Shown here piece by piece: positions 56,046 through 64,000 of a DNA stretch of 64,000 nucleotides (position 1 is the stretch's first letter; each line of letters opens with the position of its first letter). The DNA is taken from NCBI GenBank assembly GCA_027563935.2, contig CM050451.1:104249565-104313564 (forward strand), written 5' to 3'. A program made the translations under genes and the position numbers. This stretch comes from Costus lasius. Taxonomy: Eukaryota; Streptophyta; Magnoliopsida; Zingiberales; Costaceae. The notes beneath the pieces were generated by a model. It worked only from the letters and a program-made list of their open reading frames with translations. It did no database searches and was not told the DNA's origin.

Positions 56046-57969
56046 TAGGAAGCTTTGTGGTGAAGCAGCTTCCAGCCGAAGAGAAGAATCTTCGGGGCTA
56101 CTTGCAACAGCCATAGCTTACGCCATCCTAACCACGGGTCATGGGGGTCCAGGCGGTGGGTCAATAACCACATGTATGCAGCTTTGGTTAAGGAACAACC
56201 ACTTGGAGCCCCTCGCCACAACCATCTATCCTCATCGGGATCAGAACTATGAGGGATTTGCAGAATATTTCTGGTAAGCTCCTTCCCAGTCAAACAACAT
56301 ATCAATTCCACGTTCCATTGCCCTTCCTGCATCAGAGAACCAACTGAAACATCATTAGTAAGGTTAGCAACAAAAGTAGGATTGCGGCATATTGGAATGT
56401 CCAGACACCAGGGAGTTCCCAGAAAAGAGGTTTGTTGTCCACAACCAATCTGCACATGAAGCCCTGCTTGAGCGCATTAAGGTCCAGGAGAAAGCCTTTC
56501 CAGCCCCAACTAAAGCGAGCCGATCTTTTGATATTCCAAGGATCTGGTGTGCCATATTTTGCATTCGCAACCCTAGCCCAGAGAGTATCATGGTGATTGA
56601 GAATAGCAAGTACTTTTTTGCATTGAAGAGCAACTCGCATTTGGGACAAGTCTTTCACCCCCAGGCCACCCGCAGCCTTAGGTAAGGTAAGAGTGTCCCA
56701 ACTAATCAGATGCAGCCCTCTAGACTGCGAGTTTCCCTTCCAGAAGAATTGGCGGACAATGGAATTCAGCTTCTCCATACAAGTCGTAGGTAACCAAGTA
56801 GAGATCAAAGAGTGAATGGGGGTGGCCATAAGGGTGGAGTTAACAAGCGCAATTCTGCCAGCTTGAGAAATTAGCCGACCCCGCCAAGAACTTAGGTGAG
56901 CACGCATGGCCTCCTGGCAAGCCCTAGTGGTAATCCGAGTAACAGAAACCGGAGAAATAAAGACTCCTAAGTATTTGAAAGAGAAAAAGCCTTCTCTAAC
57001 ATTCAAGGTACGAAGCACCAACTGCTTAGTGTGGGCCGCGCAGGATTTAGGAAAATAGACTCTGGATTTATCAGGATTGAGAGATAGGCCAGAGAAAAGG
57101 GAGAAAGTATGGAGCATCTTCTTGATTTGTTGACAGGACCTAGGGTTCGCCTTAAAGCAAAGCACCAGGTCATCGGCATACATGAGGTGAGAGATCTGAA
57201 AATTGTTCTTGAGATTGAAAGGTGTAATCTTACCAGCATTGGAAAGGTCTTTAAGCATGAAGCTGAGAATGTTCATAACCAAGACAAAAAGGTAAGGGGA
57301 AGGAGGGTCTCCTTGTCGGATACCACGAGAACTAGTGAAATTGGTAGAGGAGAACCCATTACTCAGACAAGTAAAACTAGCAGACTAAATGGCCTCCCAT
57401 TTGACAGTGTCAAAAGCTTTGGCCAGGTCAATTTTAAGAAGAATTAAGGGAGTCTTGCACTTAGAAGCATACATTGTATGGGCCAGCTCTTGAATTGTGG
57501 AGATGTTATCATGGATGTTGCGGCCTTTGATAAAGGTAGATTGTTCCCTATTGATCAAAAGAGGCATGAGACTCCTCAGCCTTTTAGCAATGAGTTTGGC
57601 AAGAATCCGATAGGAAACATTACAGAGGGATATAGGCCGATAGTTTTTGATGTGCTGGGGAGCAGAGATTTTGGGAATGAGAATGAGTAAGGTCTCACCC
57701 CAGGACTGAGGAATCAAAGGATGTTCAAAGAATTGCTGGACAAAGGAATTGAAGTCAGGCTCAATATCATTCCAATAGCATTTGTAAAATTCATTGGTAA
57801 AACCATCCAGACTGGGACTTTTGCCATTAGCGAGGTTGGTAACCACCGACCTCAGCTCAGAGGAACGAAGGGGACTCACTAAGGAGTCAAAGGTGGCCGC
57901 AGGCAAGGGAGGCAGCAGGGAGGACAAGCTAGCTAGCCGCTCCTCCCACCTCTGGCCCGGACTAAGCAT
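56046..57969 (-). pseudogene. LINE 2 reverse transcriptase and start of zf-RVT
   Basis: 57385-57969 has NGKSPSLDGFTNEFYKCYW, NYRPISLCNVSYRILAKLIA, KIDLAKAFDTVKWEAI. A stop and frame change near 57385 intervene. 56332-57282 has the YADDLVLCF catalytic block, then FKYLGVFISPVS, ISQAGRIALVNSTLM and the thumb. 56039-56455 enters the zf-RVT region (GWRKLWLLQVAPKILLFGWK), where the hAT element interrupts. The YADD core is intact. Confidence 0.9.
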
Positions 57970-57996
57970 TGGCTTGAGCCAAAGATCAGAGTAAAA

Positions 57997-59200
57997 CTAC
58001 GCAAAAGCATGGGCAATAGAATCAGAATCAACAATAGTGTTACCTGTGTCCAAGGTAATACTATGAATAAGATTAGATCTGGCACGAGCCGAGACAATTT
58101 TATGAAAGAAACTAGTATTACAGTCCCCAGCCTGAATCCACCTAAATTTAGCAAGGGTCCACCACTTAATAGACAACTGTCTAGTAAGAGCTTTGGCTCT
58201 ATTGATGTTGGATCTAAGGGAGGATTCTTCAAACAAAGACAGGGAACGCTGGCCTTCAATCCACTGAAGGGTAGAGATCAAGCCAAGAGTATGATCTAGG
58301 GCCTTTTCCAGACTACCCAGGTGATTAGTATGCCATTTGGACAAATCAGTTTTGATGCGGAGCAGGCGTAAGGAGAAGTCTCTATCCTGACTAGGTTGAG
58401 AAGACCCATGAGTCCAATGAGCCTTGACAATCCTACGAACCTCAGAGTACTCGGTCCAATACGGCTGGAACCGGAACAACTTAGGTTTACGTCTGGAAGA
58501 GTCCAAAATATTTATCAGGAGAGGGGCATGATCAGAGATACCCCTAGCAAGATGGTGAACGTGGGATTTACCATAGAGATCCAGCCGGAGGAAGCAAAAG
58601 AGCGGTCAATCCTTGAAAGAATTTTCTGGGGTCCCTTACGGTTATTGCTCCAGGTGAACTGAGGGCCATGAAAACCCAGGTCAATGAGGCCGTTCTCAGT
58701 GATGAAGTTCCTCAAGCAAGAGGTAGAGTAGGAAGAAGAAGAATCATTGCCGCCGAATTTGTCTTTAGGGTTCATAATGCAATTAAAATCTCCACAAAGT
58801 AACCAAGGGTAGTCTGCCAAATGAACTTTAGCAAGATCATTCCACATGGTATTACGAGACAAATGATTAGTGCTACGTAAAAAACAGACATGAGCCAAGG
58901 TTTACCACACTTAGCCATAACAATGGAGTGAATAACTTGAGGTCCAGAAGCGAGTACCTTAATCTCCAAATGATTAGTAGACCAAGCAAGGAGAATACCA
59001 CCTGAAGCACCTACCGCCGGAACGTGAGCGAGCTCCCAGTGGCGACCCAACGTAAGAGCAAACTTGCGAGTGCCTTCAGAGGAAAGATGTGTTTCCTGCA
59101 GTGCTAGCATATGTAAGTTGTATTTGCGGACCAACATTTTAATGTGATCCCGGGAGAGCTTCCGCCCCGCACCCCTGCAGTTCCAAGATAAGAGATTCAT
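57997..59200 (-). pseudogene. LINE 2 endonuclease and linker
   Basis: ORF2 starts at 59200 with MNLLSWNCRGAGRKLSRDHI. ALQETHLSSEG carries the catalytic Glu and GASGGILLAW follows. After a frame change, 58515-58898 gives LLCGDFNCIMNPKDKFGGN (catalytic Asp/Asn), FHGPQFTWSNNRKGP and IDRSFAS. The linker (WWTLAKFRWIQAGDCNTSFF) is in 57997-58506. At least two frameshifts prevent a full product. Confidence 0.88.
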
Positions 59201-60286
59201 CAGGATGGAGGTGAGTTAAGAAAAGCCCTTTTCATACTGCATGCGCTGGTTCCAGGACTCGCTCGCTTGCATTTAGAGCTCTTTAGAGCAAGAAGAGAGG
59301 AGGTCTTTGCCGAGACGACGGCAAGCTGGAGATGAGAGCCAGCCTCCTCAAAATGAGATTCCAAAGAAGTAGGAACTTTCAAAGGCTCGAACGAAGAACC
59401 ATTGAAAGCCGCAGCAAGCCGAGGTCCTGCAACATGAACTAGCGATGAAAGCAGATCCGAGGTGTTAGGGGGGTCAGGATCCTCAGGGATATCACCGGTT
59501 AGGGGGTCAGCGACAACCATCGGGGAGGCACTAGAAGGAGCAGAACGGGAGACTCCCAGAGGCGCTGCTCCAACGGGATGGGACCTCCCCTGTCTGGGCA
59601 CAGGAACGAGAGCCTGAGCATAGTACGCTTCGAGCTGATCTTCATCATTGAACGTCACAAGTGGCTGGGCTTTAGTAACGGGCGGAAAATCTAACCTGGA
59701 AGGAATGGTCAACTCGCTAGACTGGCGAGAACTGAAAGGACCATTGCGTTGACCTTGTTGACCCATCCGAGCTGACTGGATCGGACGGCTAGGAGGTGAG
59801 GGAGATTTTCCATCCGCAGTTCATCTGGATCGTCCCTCCGAGGGAGGAGGAGCCGGATCCGGCAGGTGCTTTGGCGGAGATGACCCAGCATGGGCGGAAG
59901 TCCCTCGGGCCGGCTTCCTACGTTGGACACGAAGCCAGGGTCCAACCTCAGGGAGCTCAGAAGTGACAGGAACAGGAAGCAGGGGCAAGTTTCCTTTCAG
60001 TTGAGAATCAAGCCCTGGCTCTTCAGTGGAAGCAGCCACAGGGGTCGAAGGGCAGAGAGCTGCCAGATGACCCAAGCAACCACACACAGAGCAGAGAGCT
60101 GGGAGATTTTCATAGGAGCAAATCTGGAAGAAGGCACGTTCACTTTGGCCTACCCACACACCTTCCCGTAGAGGCTTCTGCATATCAACTTCAATGCATA
60201 TCCGAACGAACTGCCCTTGTTCAAGATTGGCCGACCTCTCGTCAATCTTCAGAGGCTTGCCAATCCGCGACGCAATCGCCGCCAGG
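59200..60286 (-). pseudogene. LINE 2 ORF1, 5'-truncated
   Basis: The part inside the LINE begins in HLAAIASRIGKPLKIDERSA (DUF4283-type), then RICIEVDMQKPLREGVWVGQ, and a CCHC zinc knuckle, CSVCGCLGHLAALC, near 60070-60110. A Pro/Ser-rich tail continues to 59200 with a frame change near 59820. The gene joins ORF2 at TTATCATT-less spacing; the ORF1 stop region overlaps the ORF2 start area near 59200. It functions in RNA binding in intact relatives. The start codon was lost by truncation. Confidence 0.8.
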
Positions 60287-60301
60287 TGGAAAAACGCCAT
60301 T

Positions 60302-61266
60302 AAGAAAAAGGATTTCATCAATAAACAAACCCAAAATTGAACTCTTCTTTGTTCTACACAATTTTTTCTCTAGTTCCCCCTACAAACGTAGGGCAATGGA
60401 AAGTATTTCCTTTTGGTGATTGAATTGGCTTGTTTATCCAATCAACAGTCTTATTTCTAATACATGAGAATATTTATCTTATAAATTTTATAGGTGGTAA
60501 AAAAAATCTCATAAGCATTATTCAGTGTCTGATAAATATCAATAGCTCATCAAACATGGATACCACATAGCATTGTGCATGTAGATTAGTTTCTCATCAC
60601 TTTCTCGAAGTAATTTGATACTCATAAGAAAAGTTGAAACCATATGTGTTCTAAAGTAAACACGTACTTAGTTTGAAATACACTTTTGATATTCATAAGT
60701 TATTCAACTAATTGAGTTCGATGAGTTAGTGGATATCTAATATATATGCTTATTAGTTTTAGGTTGTTTGGATAATATTTATCAAATCTACAAGGGATTA
60801 CCAGAACATTGTAAGCAAATTATTTTAATCAATATTTTTCTAAAAGTATAAATATTAAGATATTTAAATAATTGTTAACTTTTCATTAACTTCATTGTGC
60901 CGACCTCTGATTCATTGACTAGTCAAATTCTTGCTTGAGTTGGCACCGGTCAAACTATTATAAGCATTTAATTGTCAGAGCAGCAGACCGGCATGGTCAA
61001 GTGCAGTGCTTTGGAAGACCTTGACGATCAATAAACCTTCAATTAAATACACATGTGATTTCAATTAAATTTAACAGGTGATAAGTACTTAATTTATATG
61101 CTAGTGAATGCATATAGAATTTACATTCTTCAATCATAATTTATATTCTTAAAATCTTGAACATGATATTTACACAGTTTTTAGCTTTCATTGTGTGGTT
61201 TGCATGAAGAGCTAAACTTACACGAAACACTATAGCCTTAGATTACTCTACTCCAGAGGATATTTC
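60302..61266. other. AT-rich intergenic DNA, no gene seen
   Basis: No frame above background and no terminal repeat recognised between LINE 2 and the CLE gene. It should contain the CLE 3' untranslated region at its right end. Confidence 0.5.
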
Positions 61267-61533
61267 TCAGTTGTGTAGGGGATTAGGACCCTGAGGCACC
61301 AATCTCTTGGAATCTCCGTAAATTGAGTTGAATTCAGCATCCTCAGGCTCTTGCGAAGGAGATATCTTCTGAAAATGATGCAGGGGTTCTGTCCTAGAGC
61401 TCTGACTCTTCCATCTTGCCACCTCACCGCTGACAATTGTTGCATTGCTGAAGCTCTCAGATAGTAGCAGTAGCAGGAGGAGCAAAACAATGTGCGGGAA
61501 AGGAGCTCTCTGCAACTTCATGGCGACAGCCAT
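61267..61533 (-). CDS. CLE-family signalling peptide precursor
   Basis: This intronless 88-residue ORF ends in the 12-residue CLE motif RLVPQGPNPLHN, followed immediately by the stop. CLE peptides are cleaved from the C-terminus, secreted, often hydroxylated/arabinosylated on the central prolines, and bind CLV1/BAM/PXY-type leucine-rich receptor kinases. Residues 1-29 (MAVAMKLQRAPFPHIVLLLL, then LLLLSESFS) form a strong signal peptide. A variable hydrophilic middle of about 45 residues follows. Length, signal peptide and terminal motif all match the family. The motif is closest by eye to the CLE9/10 and CLE11-13 type (RLVPSGPNPLHN/H), with Gln at position 5. I chose the start at 61533 because it opens directly onto the signal peptide; a longer frame to 61665 and a shorter start at 61521 exist. 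Confidence 0.9.
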   Translation of the reverse strand: MAVAMKLQRAPFPHIVLLLLLLLLSESFSNATIVSGEVARWKSQSSRTEPLHHFQKISPSQEPEDAEFNSIYGDSKRLVPQGPNPLHN

Positions 61534-61577
61534 GAGAAGCTGGAGAGGAAGCGAGGAGGGCAAGCTACAGGTGAACT

Positions 61578-61587
61578 CTATTAATAG
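61578..61587 (-). promoter_or_regulatory. possible TATA box of the CLE gene
   Basis: ctattaatag lies 45-54 bases before the CLE start codon on the minus strand. It is TATA-like, and would imply a very short leader. Weak. Confidence 0.3.
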
Positions 61588-61664
61588 CCGTAAGCTCTGA
61601 CACATCTGACCAAAATATCCTCGCAATATTATTTCAACTCTCATTTCCAGTCTGGCTTGTATCA

Positions 61665-62570
61665 TCTTGGATTAATGCACGCCTGTGGTTGCTTCAGCAT
61701 GATATGTTCTGAAGATTTCACACTTGATTATTCAGACAGGCGAAAAGATAAGGCAAATGCGATTCAGCTTAGTGATTTGTCAACCTTACATGCATGAGGT
61801 TGACCTTGTCCTGTGACCGAAATCGATATTTCTACAGAGAGTTTTTTGTCTGGATCTGAAAGCCAGCAAAGCACACTAGTCTTTTTCATGGATGAAGAGA
61901 GTTGATGTATTGGGTAGAAGGCAACAAAGTGCCCAGGGAGCTCGGCCTCCATCTCGCAATCACTGTCTTATAAATAAGTTCTTAATGGTTTTGTCCATGG
62001 CACAGCTGCTTCCCATTATGCTGGCATTAATTTGATTTTGAGAGTTTCATCTCCGACATCTAAAAATAATATATTGCCAGATTAAATAAATACTTTGTTT
62101 TTTGCTTCTTTTTTTTTTTCAATCCAATGCTTTGAGAGCCTTGACCAGTACGCAAAGTTGACTTGATAAGAACAAGAAAATCTCCATGAATGCATAGTAG
62201 TCAATGGTTTTAGCTAAAATTTGACTTTTTAAAAATACATTTCCAAAAGTACATTTAACAAAAAACTTGTGTTTTATATAGTAACCGGAGCCGTCTACTT
62301 TATAGGAAAGTGTGAATCTTAAAGCAAAAAGTTATACTAGCATCATTTTAAGAGATTCGTATATTCTAGTGAATGAAGGGCTTGCCTACGATTACTAGAC
62401 AGTGACCGATTGAATAGACTCTGAGAACTCATTTTCATTTAGTCGACAGCCCAATCCGTTTGAAGCCCACGGCCCGTAGTCTAACGCTAGGCTGACGTCA
62501 CGTAACAGCACTATCTGCGTATGTGACGCACGCTCCCACCTGCGAGTCGCGATCGCGGGGAGGGAAGTAA
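61665..62570. other. intergenic region between divergent CLE and membrane-protein genes
   Basis: No recognisable gene. The 62-codon minus frame at 61764-61952 has no domain. A T-run (62111-62120) and several short AT tracts. It should hold both promoters. Confidence 0.4.
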
Positions 62571-62609
62571 ACAAGGTCTGACCATTCCCCTTCGAGCCAC
62601 CGTCGCCCA

Positions 62610-62610
<1 letters not shown>

Positions 62611-62657
<47 letters not shown>
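62611..62657. repeat. (CT)n microsatellite, probable 5' leader
   Basis: About 22 CT units. Long CT runs of this kind are common in plant 5' untranslated leaders and core promoters, and this one precedes the plus-strand gene. Minus-strand frames across it encode meaningless ER repeats. Confidence 0.85.
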
Positions 62658-62659
<2 letters not shown>

Positions 62660-62662
<3 letters not shown>

Positions 62663-63665
62663 CCCGTTGTTTCTCCGAGTAATTGGGATCGATCGCAAGT
62701 AATGCTTGCTTCTCGGTCTTCCCTTTTGCCGATCGAATGAAGCATCTGAATTGTATGGGTGAACATCTTAGCTCGATTTGCATCTACCGATTAGCCTCCC
62801 CGTCATTCCAATGCCCTTATGATTCGAACCTCCTCCTTTTTTGGACTATTTAGATGCTTGATTGTTTCTGAAATGTCTTGCTTTTAACCCTGAAAGTTGC
62901 GCGGTAGCTTCATGATTGAGTAGTTAAGAAGAGTTCTTGAAACTTGAGTGCGTCGAAGAGGTTTGGAGATGAGGGTTTTTTTTTTTTTTTTTTTTTGCGC
63001 TTTGATGAGAATGCATTTTATTGTCGTTCCACAGGTCACATTTTTTTTTTCCGTAAGCTTCAAGGCCGCATTAGTTATGATTTTGACGGTGACAGGATTT
63101 TATGTATTTTATTAAATAATTTTTGTATCTTTTGTTAGAGAATGATAAATTCTGTTGTTGAATTGAGATAACTGTTGTCATGACTAGCACTGCTGGATCC
63201 TGCATTTCGTTTGGGATTATTAAGTTTGCCCGTGATGGTTTCATGAAGTTTTTTGTTTCTACTCCTCAGCTGCACTTCCAATCTGATGTTCTATACAAAA
63301 TCAATGAGTTTTTGTTTCCATTTTTTTGGTTTATCTATGTCTGATAAGATAATCTACGACATGACGTCCTGGAATTTTTCATTCTTTTTAGCTCATGTTT
63401 ATGACGATAAGCAAAAACATACTAATAAGAAATATCAATTCAATTTAGGCAACTTTTCGTGGTTTGCTTGATTGTTCCTGTGATGACTGACACGATTGGT
63501 TATGATTTTCTATTTGAACGTCATCTAGATTAACTACATGATTTTATCACATATCTTTGTCATATTTATGATATGTATATTTTGTTAGAACAAAGTCAAA
63601 CAAGGTATTATATTTTACAATGTGTATGAGCCTCTGCTAGTGACTCACACTTAATACTTACAGGG
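62660..63665 (+). other. probable leader exon and leader intron of the terminal gene
   Basis: Candidate donors follow gatcgatcgcaag (62699-62701). The acceptor is clear: ttaatacttacag at 63651-63663, two bases before the ATG. A T18-type run at about 62980-62997 and a T10 run near 63042 lie within the intron. No coding sequence. Confidence 0.45.
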
Positions 63666-63980
63666 ATGTTTTCTGGGCATACAATTGGTTTACATGGACG
63701 AACTGAATCAGATGAACAATTATTGGAAGATCCTGTATCTGAAGTGGGTGATGAAGAAGAAACATCTGGAAAGGTGTTGTTTGCAGCCTCCTTTGAGGAA
63801 TTCTCTAAAAACCATGTCCACTATGATACAGTTATATGGGTTCTAATATCACTATTGCTTGTTTTGGCCTGGGGAGTCGGTTTGATAATGCTCCTGTATC
63901 TTCCTGTCCGAAGATATGTCCTCCAGAAGGATATTTCTTCTCGTAGACTTTATGTCACATCTAACGAAATAGTTTACAAG
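63666..63980 (+). CDS. one-pass membrane protein of unknown function, first coding exon (3' partial)
   Basis: The exon encodes 105 residues and ends at tttacaag|gtatta in phase 0; the rest lies beyond the window. Residues 1-35 are acidic and polar (SDEQLLEDPVSEVGDEEE). Residues 56-79 form a transmembrane helix (TVIWVLISLLLVLAWGVGLI, then MLLYL). The end (VRRYVLQKDISSRRLYVTSN, then EIVYK) resembles the first strand pair of bacterial-type PH (bPH/YdbS-like) domains, where a short 'lT...i.y' strand follows the membrane. That resemblance is an inference from pattern, not a search result. I do not recognise a named family. The start codon follows a good splice acceptor, and no upstream in-frame ATG is needed. 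Confidence 0.7.
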
Positions 63981-64000
63981 GTATTAAAATTCATACATGA

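Larger units (their letters stand above)
52566..60286 (-). mobile_element. L1-type LINE 2, minus strand, 5'-truncated, with hAT insertion
   Basis: Minus-strand order is ORF1 (truncated), endonuclease, RT, zf-RVT, RNase H, A tail (T run at 52563-52571 on plus). The 15-bp duplication marks both ends. Without the 2.58-kb hAT insert and its extra duplication, the LINE is about 5.1 kb. It begins inside ORF1, the usual result of incomplete target-primed reverse transcription. Longer open frames than LINE 1 suggest it is younger. Confidence 0.9.

Noticed and set aside
61764..61952. 62-codon minus frame upstream of the CLE gene
   Set aside because: No domain, no signal peptide or conserved motif; expected by chance.
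62395..62783. Three minus-strand frames encoding ER repeats
   Set aside because: Translation of the (CT)n microsatellite in all frames.
1..64000. CRISPR arrays, rRNA and tRNA genes
   Set aside because: No regularly spaced direct repeats of CRISPR form, and no tRNA cloverleaf or rRNA core sequence recognised; only primer-site complements of tRNA ends.

Overview
This window is plant nuclear DNA, most likely from an angiosperm with a large, repeat-rich genome. The evidence is Athila-type Ty3/gypsy elements with tRNA-Asp primer sites, plant L1-type LINEs with a C-terminal RNase H, intron-split host genes, and a CLE peptide gene. I cannot fix the species. The long AT-rich introns loaded with transposon relics would suit several monocot lineages, but that is a guess.

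Layout. 1-13728: minus-strand Athila array. A nearly complete element (3345-13728) shares its 3' LTR with the internal region of a second copy that runs off the left edge. A 1.47-kb solo LTR of another family, with a 5-bp target duplication, sits inside its pol region. 13729-18891: a dead plus-strand LINE whose ORF1 is cut at its left side by the Athila LTR. 18890-19487: a dispersed 0.6-kb repeat, also present at 38614-39213. 19490-19900: a GC-rich minisatellite. 20038-27025: two abutting, oppositely oriented non-autonomous LTR elements with related LTRs. One carries only gag (TR-GAG type) and the other carries no recognisable coding sequence. 28658-29077: two exons of a CIPK (SnRK3) kinase, pseudogenised. 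29545-35425: a pair of 1.5-kb inverted repeats around a 2.9-kb spacer.

Host genes. 36420-51892 (+) is the main gene. I assembled eleven coding exons with consistent phases into a 496-residue DUF1771-Smr protein of the plant PABP-interacting CID5/6/7-like group. Its introns hold a possible copia LTR, a GC-rich MITE and a decayed copia element. 61267-61533 (-) is a small intact CLE-peptide precursor ending in RLVPQGPNPLHN. 63666 onward (+) is the first coding exon of a one-pass membrane protein of unknown function, cut by the window end; its transcript probably starts near a CT microsatellite around 62600.

Transposon of most interest. 52566-60286 is a minus-strand, 5'-truncated LINE with a 15-bp target duplication. 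Inside its zf-RVT/RNase H region lies a 2569-bp hAT-like element (53469-56037, 8-bp duplication gttagaag). Its two ~1-kb arms are inverted copies of a RING-H2 gene fragment, flanking a central promoter-like block. Each RING copy carries a different disabling lesion. This foldback hAT with a captured RING-H2 gene is the best candidate here for an undescribed system, possibly a source of hairpin small RNA. All functional statements are inferred from sequence reading alone; no database search or alignment program was run.
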